A stretch of 50,695 nt of DNA from Psychromonas hadalis ATCC BAA-638 (GTDB lineage Bacteria > Pseudomonadota > Gammaproteobacteria > Enterobacterales > Psychromonadaceae): NCBI RefSeq assembly GCF_000420245.1, contig NZ_ATUO01000005.1, positions 1 through 50,695 of the forward strand, read 5' to 3'. The notes below the pieces were generated by a model. The model was not told where the DNA came from. It made no database searches and was given only the letters and a program-made list of their open reading frames with translations. The stretch's first letter is position 1; each line of letters opens with the position of its first letter. This document shows positions 20,504 to 28,580 of this stretch, piece after piece. The translations under genes were made by a program, and so were the position numbers.

Positions 20504-21122
20504 GCTCTATCGTGGTACACAAGGTTTCACGCTGTTAGAGGTGCTGGTTGCTATCTCTATTTTTGCGCTGATGAGCATGGTCTCTTATCAGATCTTGCAA
20601 GGCGTTATTCGTAGCGGTGAGATAAGCAAAAAACACAGTGATAAATTGCTTAAAATACAGCGTGCAATGTTGATGATGGAGCAAGATTTCACGCAAATTA
20701 TCGCCCGTGCTTCAAGAGATGAATCGGGAAACAGTGATAAAATTAGTGTACTAACCGTGGGTAAATCACTCTTTGAATCAGAAGATGAAGGTATTGAATT
20801 CACCCGTTTAGGCTGGACTAATCCGCTCAACTTATTGCCCCGTTCAAATCTACTGCGCGTGCGTTATCGCCTAATGGATGGTGAGTTACAACGTCTTTAT
20901 TTTTTATACCCTGACATTGTTGCTGGACAAGTGCCTGAAGTACAGGTGTTGTTAAAAGACATTGAGAAATTAAGCTTTCGTTTTTGGGCAGATGGTTGGC
21001 AAACCAATTGGAATGAAAGCAATAAATTACCGCGTGGTATTGAGATACGTTTTAGTAGTAAACAATTTGGTGAGCTTAATCGCATCTTCTTAATCCCAGA
21101 AAGTGAGGTGATCAAACTATAA
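20490..21122 (+). CDS. gspJ: Type II secretion minor pseudopilin GspJ
   Basis: Tip-complex minor pseudopilin, 210 aa. The leader ends at Gly12 before Phe13 (TQGFTLLEVLVAISIFA) with Glu at +5. The family region KIQRAMLMMEQDFTQIIAR follows the helix. The TTG start at 20490 has GAGG seven bases upstream and lies inside the end of gspI. Its stop shares one base with the gspK start. Confidence 0.94.
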   Translation: MQNRKLYRGTQGFTLLEVLVAISIFALMSMVSYQILQGVIRSGEISKKHSDKLLKIQRAMLMMEQDFTQIIARASRDESGNSDKISVLTVGKSLFESEDEGIEFTRLGWTNPLNLLPRSNLLRVRYRLMDGELQRLYFLYPDIVAGQVPEVQVLLKDIEKLSFRFWADGWQTNWNESNKLPRGIEIRFSSKQFGELNRIFLIPESEVIKL

Positions 21123-22102
21123 TGGCGAACTCACCAAAAAAACAGCAAGGTATTGCGCTGATCACAGTATTGATGATTTTAGCAATAATGGTGACGATTG
21201 CCGCTACCATGACTGGGCGTTTAACCATGAGTCTTAAACGTACCGAGGGGCTGATTTTTTCACAAAGTGTTTATTGGTATGGTCAAGCTGCCGGTGATTT
21301 TGGACGCATGGTATTAAACCAAGATTTTGCCGATAGTAGCGTGGTCAGTTTAGATCAAAATTGGGCGCTGCCAGAGATGATTTTTCCGCTTGAAAATGGC
21401 AATATCGCGGGAGAGTTCAAAGATATGCGTAGCTGTTTTAATCTCAATGCATTAGGGGTTAAAGATAAAGGCAATATTCGTGCGACGCCTGTAACACAGT
21501 TTCAAACACTGTTAGAAGCCATTGGTATTAACGATTATGCAGCTGAAATGATTGCTGAATCGAGTCGCGATTGGGTCGATAAAGATGATGTTAGCAATGC
21601 AGCGCAAGGCGCTGAAGATAGTATCTATCAAGCGCGTAGTGTACCTCATTTAGCAGCTAACAACTTGATGGTCGATATCAGTGAGTTGCGCGCAGTACAA
21701 GGTGTTGGTCAAAAGGTATATGAACGTATTTCGCCCTACTTATGTGCCATTCCAACAAAAGATCAAAAGATCAATGTTAATACCGTGACCATCGAACAAG
21801 CCGCCATATTGTATGCCCTGTTTAAGCAAGATTTTGATTTTGCTTTAAGTGATTTCAGTAAATTATTAGAAGATAGGCCCGTCAGTGGCTGGAACAAGGT
21901 AGATGACTTTTTAGCATCTTCTTTATTTAGTGATGTAAAAGTATCAGCAGGGTTAAAAAAAATGTTGAGTGTGACAAGTGAATATTTTCAGCTTAATGGT
22001 GCGGCAGAATTTGAAGATCGTATTACTGCAGTGCAAATATTATTTAAAATGGACGATAAGAAAGCCAAGGTGATCCGATATCAATCGGGTGGGCTTAAAT
22101 AG
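21122..22102 (+). CDS. gspK: Type II secretion minor pseudopilin GspK
   Basis: Largest minor pseudopilin and tip subunit, 326 aa. The leader ends at Gly10 before Ile11 (QQGIALITVLMILAIM). As is normal for GspK, the Glu at +5 is absent (Thr there). The inserted helical domain follows (DWVDKDDVSNAAQGAEDSIYQ, then HLAANNLMVDISELRAVQGV). The ATG overlaps the gspJ stop. Confidence 0.95.
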   Translation: MANSPKKQQGIALITVLMILAIMVTIAATMTGRLTMSLKRTEGLIFSQSVYWYGQAAGDFGRMVLNQDFADSSVVSLDQNWALPEMIFPLENGNIAGEFKDMRSCFNLNALGVKDKGNIRATPVTQFQTLLEAIGINDYAAEMIAESSRDWVDKDDVSNAAQGAEDSIYQARSVPHLAANNLMVDISELRAVQGVGQKVYERISPYLCAIPTKDQKINVNTVTIEQAAILYALFKQDFDFALSDFSKLLEDRPVSGWNKVDDFLASSLFSDVKVSAGLKKMLSVTSEYFQLNGAAEFEDRITAVQILFKMDDKKAKVIRYQSGGLK

Positions 22103-22115
22103 ATGGAGAGTGTGG

Positions 22116-23315
22116 GTGAGTGAACGATTAATAATCCGCCTAGCAAGTGAAGCTTCGCAGAAACAGCATTGGCTTATCTGGTCTGAAAGTGAAAAAGAGA
22201 TCATCGGCTCAGGTGAGTTAGATAATGCTGAGCAATTAAAAACATTAACGGAAAAAGCACAATCACGGCATGTTATCTGTTTATTGCCGGGTGTGGATGT
22301 GTGCATCAAAGAGGTGGTCATCAAGGGGGCCTTTAATCGCCAGATGCAACAAGCATTACCCTACATTATTGAGGAAGAGCTAGCGGGCGATGTTGAAAAA
22401 CTACACTTTACCGTGATCGCTAAACGCACCAATTTAGTGCATGTTGCAGTGTGTGATAAACAGCGTATGACTAGCTGGTTAGGCTGGCTTGCTGATGCAA
22501 AAATCAGTTGTAAGCAGTTTATCCCCGAAGGGTTAGCATTGCCGTTTCCTGCTGCTAGAAATTGGCAAGCGGTGCAACTTGATAACCACTGGATAATACG
22601 TGAAAGCAAAGAGCTGGCATGGAGTTGTGAGCTATCAATGCTGGATATTATCTTATCCAGTAAAATTGACGAGCAGAGCAATCAAACCATTGAAAGTTAT
22701 AGTCCCCTTCTGGAAGGTTGCTTGGGTGATTGGGTTAATGACTTTCCCACATTGCCGATGGAGCTATTAACCGCGGGAGCCATCGGTTGTAAAGTGAACC
22801 TGCTTAACGGTGAATTTAAAGTTAAAAAAGAGATCAATAAAAATTTACTGAAATGGCGTTTACCTGCGATTTTAGTGGCGCTGTTCTTTGTGATTAGCTG
22901 CATCAACCTAGTGATGGAAAATAGTCGCGTTGAAGCACAAGTTGCGATGGTAAAAGGACAAGTTGAGAGCGTTTATAAACTCGCCTTTCCAGAACAAAAA
23001 AAATTGCGTTACAGCCGTGTCAAAAAGAGGTTGAAAACCATGCTAAAAGCGACCAATGGTAACCGTGATCCTTCTGGTTTTTTAGTGATGCTTGATGAAA
23101 TAGCACCTATATTTGAAAATAATAAAGAGCTCGAAACAAGTAGCTTAAAATATGATGCCAAAAAACAACAGATGCGTATTTTAGCGGTAGGTAATAACTT
23201 CCAAGCGTTTGAAAAATTCTCAAATGCGCTACCCAAACAGTATCATTTACAGCAGGGGGCACTTAATAGTAGCAAAAACCAAGTAAGTGGTTTGCTGACA
23301 ATAGGGAAGAAATAG
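22116..23315 (+). CDS. gspL: Type II secretion protein GspL
   Basis: Inner-membrane protein whose cytoplasmic actin-like domain binds GspE. The start was chosen as GTG at 22116, which gives VSERLIIRLASEAS, the usual GspL beginning, with GGAGAG five bases upstream; an in-frame GTG at 22089 lies within gspK and is less likely. From 22116 the length is 399 aa. The cytoplasmic domain reaches about residue 250, one membrane helix (LPAILVALFFVISCINLVM) follows, then a small periplasmic domain. Confidence 0.92.
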   Translation: MSERLIIRLASEASQKQHWLIWSESEKEIIGSGELDNAEQLKTLTEKAQSRHVICLLPGVDVCIKEVVIKGAFNRQMQQALPYIIEEELAGDVEKLHFTVIAKRTNLVHVAVCDKQRMTSWLGWLADAKISCKQFIPEGLALPFPAARNWQAVQLDNHWIIRESKELAWSCELSMLDIILSSKIDEQSNQTIESYSPLLEGCLGDWVNDFPTLPMELLTAGAIGCKVNLLNGEFKVKKEINKNLLKWRLPAILVALFFVISCINLVMENSRVEAQVAMVKGQVESVYKLAFPEQKKLRYSRVKKRLKTMLKATNGNRDPSGFLVMLDEIAPIFENNKELETSSLKYDAKKQQMRILAVGNNFQAFEKFSNALPKQYHLQQGALNSSKNQVSGLLTIGKK

Positions 23316-23317
23316 CA

Positions 23318-23791
23318 ATGGAACAGTTTAAAGCCTGGTGGGAAAGTATCACACCAAGAGAGCAACAATTAGCGATGATCAGTGCCGTCGTTTTGGGTAT
23401 TGCAATACTGTATTGGGGAATTTGGTCACCATTAACCAACCAGCTTGCTGATAGCCAAAAACAACTGGTACGTGCTGAAAGCACACTTAATTGGAGTAAA
23501 GAAAAAGCAACCGTTTTATTAGACTCTGGGGTAGGAAAACCACCGGTGAGAGGTGGCAATTTAACGCAAATCATTAATAGTAGTGCCCAAAAGCATGGCA
23601 TCATTTTTTCGCGTATTGTTAATAAAAAAGGAAAAATGGAAGTGTGGATAACGGATGTTGAGTTTAATCGTTTTATAAAGTGGTTAACTAGCTTAAGTAA
23701 TAAACAGGGTGTATCGGTATTAAATGCTGATTTAGGTAGAACAGAGCGCAGCGGTTATATCAAAGTTAATCGTTTGTTGCTGAGTCAATAA
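23318..23791 (+). CDS. gspM: Type II secretion protein GspM
   Basis: Bitopic inner-membrane partner of GspL. It shows WWESITPREQQLAMIS before a single membrane segment (about residues 20-37), then a coiled region and a ferredoxin-like periplasmic domain. 157 aa is typical. It starts two bases after gspL with an AGGGAAGAA site lying across the gspL stop. Confidence 0.93.
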   Translation: MEQFKAWWESITPREQQLAMISAVVLGIAILYWGIWSPLTNQLADSQKQLVRAESTLNWSKEKATVLLDSGVGKPPVRGGNLTQIINSSAQKHGIIFSRIVNKKGKMEVWITDVEFNRFIKWLTSLSNKQGVSVLNADLGRTERSGYIKVNRLLLSQ

Positions 23792-23819
23792 TTGTTTAGA
23801 GGTAAGTTAGGGATTGCAT

Positions 23820-24572
23820 ATGAAATTAAAAATTAGCTTGGCATTTATTACTCTGTATCTCATCTCACTGGTATTAACTGTGCCTGCAAGCATGGTGACA
23901 CGTTTTATTCCTGAAAATTCAGGTGTGCAAATAGGCCATATATCAGGGACACTGTGGAATGGTAAATTCTCACAGCTGGATTATCGTAATCAGTTTCAAT
24001 TGCAAAAATTAACTTGGAAATTTGACTGGTTAGCGCTGTTAACACTTAAATTAAAAGCCGATGTTAGGTTTAACAACGGTCGAAAAGTGATGTCCGGTGT
24101 CGGTTCGGTCGCCTATGGTTTTTCAGGACTGACACTTTTTGACATTGAGATTGATATGAAAGCCACAGAATTACTCTCCTATATAAAACTGCCTATCCCA
24201 ATTACCCCATCGGGGAAATTTTCATTAGTGATTGAAAATGCAACACAGGGTGTGCCGTACTGTGGTGAACTTGATGGTTATTTAGTGTGGCATGAAGGTA
24301 AAATACAAACCCCAATGGGTAATATCAATTTGGCGACGCCAAGCATGGATCTCAACTGCGCTGAGGGCGGATTGCTCGCCTCACTTAAACAGCACTCTGA
24401 ACAGTTAACCACTCACGCCGAGATCTCATTAAAAGAGGGTGGGAATTACCAGCTTAAAGGCACGATTATTGGAGGTGAAAAACTCGATCCTTCTATTTTA
24501 CAAGCGCTCTCATGGCTTGGGCCAAAAACAGAAGCAGGTGAAACGGTGTTGAACTTTAAAGGGCGATTATAA
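23820..24572 (+). CDS. gspN: Type II secretion protein GspN
   Basis: Inner-membrane-anchored periplasmic T2SS component, not always essential. The first residues give a membrane anchor (ISLAFITLYLISLVLTVPAS), followed by GVQIGHISGTLWNGKFSQ, the family signature. The start was set to ATG at 23820 (ribosome site TTAGGGA six bases upstream) instead of the in-frame TTG at 23814. About 250 aa. It is the last recognisable gsp gene; no gspO prepilin peptidase lies in the window. Confidence 0.92.
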   Translation: MKLKISLAFITLYLISLVLTVPASMVTRFIPENSGVQIGHISGTLWNGKFSQLDYRNQFQLQKLTWKFDWLALLTLKLKADVRFNNGRKVMSGVGSVAYGFSGLTLFDIEIDMKATELLSYIKLPIPITPSGKFSLVIENATQGVPYCGELDGYLVWHEGKIQTPMGNINLATPSMDLNCAEGGLLASLKQHSEQLTTHAEISLKEGGNYQLKGTIIGGEKLDPSILQALSWLGPKTEAGETVLNFKGRL

Positions 24573-24577
24573 TTTTT

Positions 24578-25033
24578 ATGAATAAAATTTTCTACTTATT
24601 GCCACTGTTGATGCTTTTATCGGGCTGTTTTAATGATAACAATGCACAGCTAAATAACCTTTATGATGATGGTGACAAACAGGCAGACTCACTGCTTGAA
24701 GGTGCTGAATATATCGAATTTTTGTACAAACAGCAACGTGGTGGTGTGATGGTCAGTAGCGCAGGACGTATTGCTAAGCTACTAGAAAATCAACAATCCC
24801 CCTATATTGCACAGGTGATTTTAATTCGTCTTAGTTCTGGCAGAAAACTACTGATTAAACACAATATTGAAAAAGCCAACGCAGTGCCTAAGTTAGTTGT
24901 TGGTGAAACGCTCACATTTAGTGGTACTTATCGTTGGAACAGTAACGGTGGCATGATCTTATCAACCTATCAACAAGCTGATAAACCACAGTACTCTGGC
25001 TGGCTTAAATATCAGAATACTCTTTACCAATAA
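24578..25033 (+). CDS. DUF3465-like lipoprotein
   Basis: A predicted 151 aa lipoprotein: MNKIFYLLPLLMLLSGC is a lipobox signal with Cys17 as the lipidated residue. The C-terminal half resembles DUF3465: RLSSGRKLLIKHNIEKA, then VGETLTFSGTYRWNSNGG and GWLKYQN. The usual HWTH stretch of that family appears changed here (ILSTYQ). It starts five bases after gspN and is probably co-transcribed with the secretion genes. It does not resemble the pilotin GspS. The function is unknown; periplasmic or outer-membrane location is inferred from the lipobox. Confidence 0.65.
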   Translation: MNKIFYLLPLLMLLSGCFNDNNAQLNNLYDDGDKQADSLLEGAEYIEFLYKQQRGGVMVSSAGRIAKLLENQQSPYIAQVILIRLSSGRKLLIKHNIEKANAVPKLVVGETLTFSGTYRWNSNGGMILSTYQQADKPQYSGWLKYQNTLYQ

Positions 25034-25087
25034 ACCCTAAGTGACATTATTGTCATGAGTGCGTCAGCCAAGTGACAGGGTTTATTG
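25028..25087 (+). terminator. Terminator-like hairpin after the gsp operon, with inner palindrome
   Basis: An 11-base-pair perfect stem (25028-25038 with 25077-25087) overlaps the stop codon of the lipoprotein gene and is followed by TTTATTATT. Its 38-base loop holds a second palindrome, TGACATTATTGTCA (25042-25055), which is one base off the CusR half-site pattern TGACAA-N2-TTGTCA. It may be only the inner stem of the terminator or a real operator for the next gene. Confidence 0.5.
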
Positions 25088-25144
25088 TTTATTATTAAGT
25101 GGAGTTAACAAGTTCTTCATTCTATTAATAAATAAGGAAAGATC

Positions 25145-25522
25145 ATGAAAAATTTAACCCCTGCATTACTCCTCGGTAGCACGCTTATGATGTTAAGTGG
25201 TACAGCATTAGCAGACGTTACATTCCCAGCGGGAAACTACACCTTACGTAACGCTGAACGTCATATTACAACTAAAATAGCGACCACAAAAGAGCAGGCC
25301 TACAATAATGGTTATGAAAGATTAGTCGCAGTCAAAGGTAAAAAAGGCTCTGCACTTAATAAAGAGTTGCGCTTTTGGGGAGGGGCCTCTGCATTAAATA
25401 GAAGCCTCCATTTAGATAACGTCTTTGTAACCGTTACTGAGTTTATGGATGATTCGGGAAAGATGGCATACCAAGGTATTGTAAATGTTAAATATCATTA
25501 TCAGGAACGTAGCTCTAATTAA
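25145..25522 (+). CDS. DUF3316-like secreted protein
   Basis: A 125 aa protein with a clean signal peptide (cleavage near ALA-DVTF, residue 23). The mature part resembles DUF3316, common in Vibrionaceae: SLHLDNVFVTVTEFMDDSGKMAYQGIVNVKYHYQER. Function is unknown; periplasmic location is inferred. The start has an AAGGAAAGATC site. It stands alone between the gsp operon and the copper region, 90 bases after a palindrome resembling a CusR box. Confidence 0.62.
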   Translation: MKNLTPALLLGSTLMMLSGTALADVTFPAGNYTLRNAERHITTKIATTKEQAYNNGYERLVAVKGKKGSALNKELRFWGGASALNRSLHLDNVFVTVTEFMDDSGKMAYQGIVNVKYHYQERSSN

Positions 25523-25628
25523 GGGGCAGTTTGAGTATCCCGACAGATAAAACACATTAAAGAGACTTAATGTTAGGCATAAACGCTAAAAAGAGATGGC
25601 GAGTGATGAGCGGAAATAAACGCTATGC

Positions 25629-25958
25629 TCATTCCTTCGCCATTTTCTCATAATAGGCGCTAATATCGGCTAAGTCTTGATCGTTTAACCTTGATAATTG
25701 CTTACTCATCATGGTGGCAAGACCACCACTGCGCATACCACTTTGATAGATCTTCATACTTGAAAATAGATAAGCACTCTTTTGACCTGCTAAATTAGGG
25801 TAAGTATCCTGAGTACCGATACCATCCTGTCCATGGCAAAATCGACAACTGGGAGTTTTTAAGGGGCCTAAGTTTGCGTCACCTACAGGCATCTGCGCAT
25901 TCACAACTGCACTAGATAAGCTTAACAAGATGATAATAAAGGTTATTTTTAGCTGCAT
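25629..25958 (-). CDS. Small periplasmic class I cytochrome c
   Basis: A 109 aa secreted cytochrome: signal peptide to about residue 21 (VVNA-QMPV), one haem motif CRFCH (Cys38, Cys41, His42) and a probable axial Met at 83 or 84 (GLATMMSKQL). It would carry electrons in the periplasm. Its place next to a copper-resistance operon suggests a role there, as with small cytochromes found in other copper clusters, but this is inference. The ATG at 25958 is followed by a normal signal core. Transcribed away from the copA operon. Confidence 0.85.
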   Translation of the reverse strand: MQLKITFIIILLSLSSAVVNAQMPVGDANLGPLKTPSCRFCHGQDGIGTQDTYPNLAGQKSAYLFSSMKIYQSGMRSGGLATMMSKQLSRLNDQDLADISAYYEKMAKE

Positions 25959-26073
25959 AGTGTCCTTTTTTGTGCGTTAAATACGTATTTATACCGTACA
26001 GTAATATTGTCGTTACAACTATCTTCATGGTGAAAAAGGCTGGATGTTTAGTGAATCAGCGTTTTGTCATTGC

Positions 26074-26439
26074 TTATTTTCTCTTAGTCATGGCAGGAGC
26101 GTGATGACAACTTACCTCTTTATAGGATTTTTGTTCTAAAATATTTTGGTCAACAAATTGATAATAACTCGCTTTAATACGCCCCCAGAAGTGTTGATCG
26201 ATACCTACCTGCTGTGAGTGAATAATGGTTTTTAGCGCATCTAAACTTGTATGTGTTGCATCGTAATGAACGATTAATAAAGCGGACTGTTGATTAAGCG
26301 TCACCTTATCTACCCCGAACGTTGTATCAATTGCTTGATAAAGTCGGGCATAATTTTTATCTGTGAGCCCTGTTAATATTAATTTTCTGATCACTAAATT
26401 GAGTTCACAAACACCGGCTAGATGGTTGAAATGATTCAT
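26074..26439 (-). CDS. Small HMA-like protein without a CxxC motif
   Basis: A 121 aa protein of unknown function. Residues 18-72 read like the beta-alpha-beta-beta-alpha-beta fold of heavy-metal-associated domains (VIRKLILTGLTDKNYARLYQ, then FGVDKVTLNQQSALLIVHYD, then LDALKTIIHS). The metal-binding CxxC that should sit in the first loop is missing. The C-terminus carries a possible metal-binding cluster, SCHHAP. The ATG at 26439 follows AAGGAGTAACTT. It is divergent from copA and lies between the cytochrome c and the copper operon, so a copper-linked role is plausible but unproven. Confidence 0.6.
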   Translation of the reverse strand: MNHFNHLAGVCELNLVIRKLILTGLTDKNYARLYQAIDTTFGVDKVTLNQQSALLIVHYDATHTSLDALKTIIHSQQVGIDQHFWGRIKASYYQFVDQNILEQKSYKEVSCHHAPAMTKRK

Positions 26440-26619
26440 AAGTTACTCCTTATTTTAATGGTTATGGGCTTAGTGCACAACCATTTACTTGTCTGCCGCT
26501 AATGATTGCTTATTGTGCAGTTTTAAGCGTTGCAACACCGCTTTCACCTTCAATAATCAACGTTTGTTGTTTATCTGTTGCTGATATATTTCCCTTCAGA
26601 AAGAATCAATATCTACCTT

Positions 26620-26661
26620 AAAAATAACCTTTACCCGTGGGGAAAGGTAAAGGTTATTTTT
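26620..26661. terminator. Perfect 16-bp stem hairpin upstream of copA
   Basis: Arms 26620-26635 and 26646-26661 pair without a mismatch, with A and T runs at the outer ends and the loop CGTGGGGAAA. It looks like a bidirectional rho-independent terminator, yet no gene ends here. It may insulate copA from transcription on either side or be a remnant of a lost gene. Confidence 0.6.
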
Positions 26662-26677
26662 ATGACAATATTGTCAT
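26662..26677. promoter_or_regulatory. CusR-type operator upstream of copA
   Basis: ATGACAATATTGTCAT is a perfect 16-base palindrome that matches the E. coli CusR box pattern TGACAA-N2-TTGTCA at every defined position. It lies 71 bases before the copA ATG, in a position suited to activation. A CusR-like regulator is encoded at the end of the same operon, so autoregulation by copper is likely. Confidence 0.8.
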
Positions 26678-26747
26678 CTTGCTGTCACCTTTGTGAAAGT
26701 AAGCATCTATTATTATCTAAGTCGATATTTCATTAAGGAGTCAGAAT

Positions 26748-28580
26748 ATGAGCCATAACATTGCAGAGTGTGATACCGCTCGTCGCCAATTTATGAAAAA
26801 AACGCTTACCGGAGGCAGTCTACTCGCTGTTGCTACGCTGATACCTATTGCGAAAGCTAATAATGATGATGTAAAACAAAAAGATGAAAAGAAGTCGGTA
26901 TTAACGGGTAATGAATTTTTTCTTACCATCGTAGAAAGTAAGGTTAACTTTACTGGCAATACACGTGTTGCCACCACGGTAAATGGTTTACTGCCAGGGC
27001 CAACTCTACGCATGAAAGAGGGAGATACTATTACTGTCCACGTGCGTAATGAACTTGATGAAGATACCTCAATTCATTGGCATGGCATTATTCTTCCTTA
27101 TCAGATGGACGGTGTTCCCGGTATTAGTTTTACAGGTATTAAAGCAGGGCAGACCTTTACCTACCAATTTACACTGGCGCAAAGTGGCACTTATTGGTAC
27201 CACTCACACTCTGCTTTTCAAGAAATTACAGGTTTGTACGGTGCTTTAGTGATTGAACCCGCAGAGCAGGTTGAGCCGGTGATGGCAGAGCAAGTGATTG
27301 TATTGTCTGACTGGACTGATGAAAATCCGATGCGTGTTTTTGGTAAGTTAAAAACACAAAGTGATTATTACAATTATAACCAAGCGACCTTTTTTGATTT
27401 TATGAGTGATGTTAGCAAGGTAGGTATCGGTGGTGCGGTCAGTAAGCGCAAAATGTGGAATGAGATGCGTATGAGTCCAACAGATTTAGGTGATCTTTCT
27501 GCTGCCACACTCACTTTCTTGATGAATGGTAAAACTGCCGATGATAATTGGAGTGGTCTATTTAAAGCGGGTGAAAAATTACGTTTACGCTTTATTAACG
27601 GTGCGGGTAATAGTTTTTTTGATGTGCGAATTCCGGGATTAAAAATGACTGTTGTGGGCGCTGATGGTGGAGATCTTGAACCTGTTGAGGTTGATGAATT
27701 TCGCTTTGGTCCTGGCGAAACTTATGATGTCATCATTGAACCCACGGAATCTGTTTACACTCTTTTTGCACAATCAATGGAACGTAGTGGTTATGTACGT
27801 GGCACTCTGGCGATAAAAGCAGGGTTAAACGCGCCAGTACCTGAGGTTGATGCTGTTCAGCCATTGACCATGGGAGATATGATGGGGGGTATGGATATGT
27901 CGAATGATATGAGTGCGATGGATCATTCTGCGATGGATATGTCGGGTGACATGAGTGCGATGACTATGAATATGCCGGGTGACATGAATGCGATGACTAT
28001 GGAGATGTCGGGTGACATGAGTGCGATGGATATGCCTAATGCGCGTAGCAAGGCATCTCAAACGGTGCGCCATGCACAGCAAGAATATGGTGCGTCAGTG
28101 GATGCGCGGGTTGATACACCTCGTATTACATTAGATGATCCCGGGGTGGGGCTACGTAATAATGGTCGCCGTGTATTAACACTTGCAGATCTGAAAAGCA
28201 AAGGGGGTGAGATAGATACTCGTCCCGTAGACAGAGAGCTTGAACTGCATTTAACGGGAAATATGGAACGCTACACTTGGTCTTTTGATGGTGTTGAGTT
28301 TGGCAGTTCAACCCCAATTCATTTAAATTATGGCGAGCGTGTACGTATTATTTTACATAACGATACGATGATGACACACCCTATGCACCTGCATGGCATG
28401 TGGAGTGATTTGGAAGATTCTGACGGTAATTTTTTAGCGCGTCGCCACACTATCCCAATTCAACCTGCACAACGTGTGAGTTTTTTAGTCACAGTGGATG
28501 CTAGAGGGCAGTGGGCTTGGCATTGTCACCTTCTTTTCCATATGGAAGCGGGGATGTTCCGCAAAGTGGTGGTCTCATGA
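26748..28580 (+). CDS. copA: Copper-resistance multicopper oxidase CopA
   Basis: Periplasmic multicopper oxidase that probably oxidises Cu(I) to the less toxic Cu(II) and binds copper. A Tat signal lies at the N-terminus (RRQFMKK, residues 12-18, then a hydrophobic core). Copper-ligand motifs are HWHG near residue 110, HSH near 152, HPMHLHG near 544 and HCHLLFHMEAGM near 592, so all type 1, 2 and 3 copper sites look complete. Between about 375 and 430 is a Met-rich insert built from repeats such as SGDMSAM, typical of CopA and likely an extra Cu(I) store. 610 aa. First gene of the copper operon; overlaps copB by four bases. It is not the P-type ATPase that shares the name CopA. Confidence 0.95.
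   Translation: MSHNIAECDTARRQFMKKTLTGGSLLAVATLIPIAKANNDDVKQKDEKKSVLTGNEFFLTIVESKVNFTGNTRVATTVNGLLPGPTLRMKEGDTITVHVRNELDEDTSIHWHGIILPYQMDGVPGISFTGIKAGQTFTYQFTLAQSGTYWYHSHSAFQEITGLYGALVIEPAEQVEPVMAEQVIVLSDWTDENPMRVFGKLKTQSDYYNYNQATFFDFMSDVSKVGIGGAVSKRKMWNEMRMSPTDLGDLSAATLTFLMNGKTADDNWSGLFKAGEKLRLRFINGAGNSFFDVRIPGLKMTVVGADGGDLEPVEVDEFRFGPGETYDVIIEPTESVYTLFAQSMERSGYVRGTLAIKAGLNAPVPEVDAVQPLTMGDMMGGMDMSNDMSAMDHSAMDMSGDMSAMTMNMPGDMNAMTMEMSGDMSAMDMPNARSKASQTVRHAQQEYGASVDARVDTPRITLDDPGVGLRNNGRRVLTLADLKSKGGEIDTRPVDRELELHLTGNMERYTWSFDGVEFGSSTPIHLNYGERVRIILHNDTMMTHPMHLHGMWSDLEDSDGNFLARRHTIPIQPAQRVSFLVTVDARGQWAWHCHLLFHMEAGMFRKVVVS
27895..28035 (+). repeat. In-frame Met-rich repeat within copA
   Basis: About five degenerate copies of a 24- to 30-base unit encoding variants of GDMSAMxM. 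The DNA copies are close to each other (ATGAGTGCGATG recurs), so copy number can change by slippage or recombination. A His-rich open frame on the opposite strand is only the mirror of the ATG codons. Confidence 0.8.

Larger units (their letters stand above)
26440..26747. other. Divergent control region of the copper cluster
   Basis: The 308 bases between the minus-strand HMA-like gene and copA hold no recognisable gene. They contain a very strong hairpin (26620-26661) and, touching its right arm, a perfect CusR-type palindrome. The region near 26460-26600 is featureless apart from a short minus-strand open stretch that ends in TAA. Confidence 0.6.

Noticed and set aside
26470-26600. Short minus-strand open stretch ending in EGESGVATLKTAQ
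   Set aside because: About 30 codons, preceded by a stop and without a good start or ribosome site; may be debris.
27825-28082. His-rich open frame on the minus strand opposite copA
   Set aside because: It is the reverse complement of the Met-rich repeat (ATG becomes CAT); copA on the other strand is certain.
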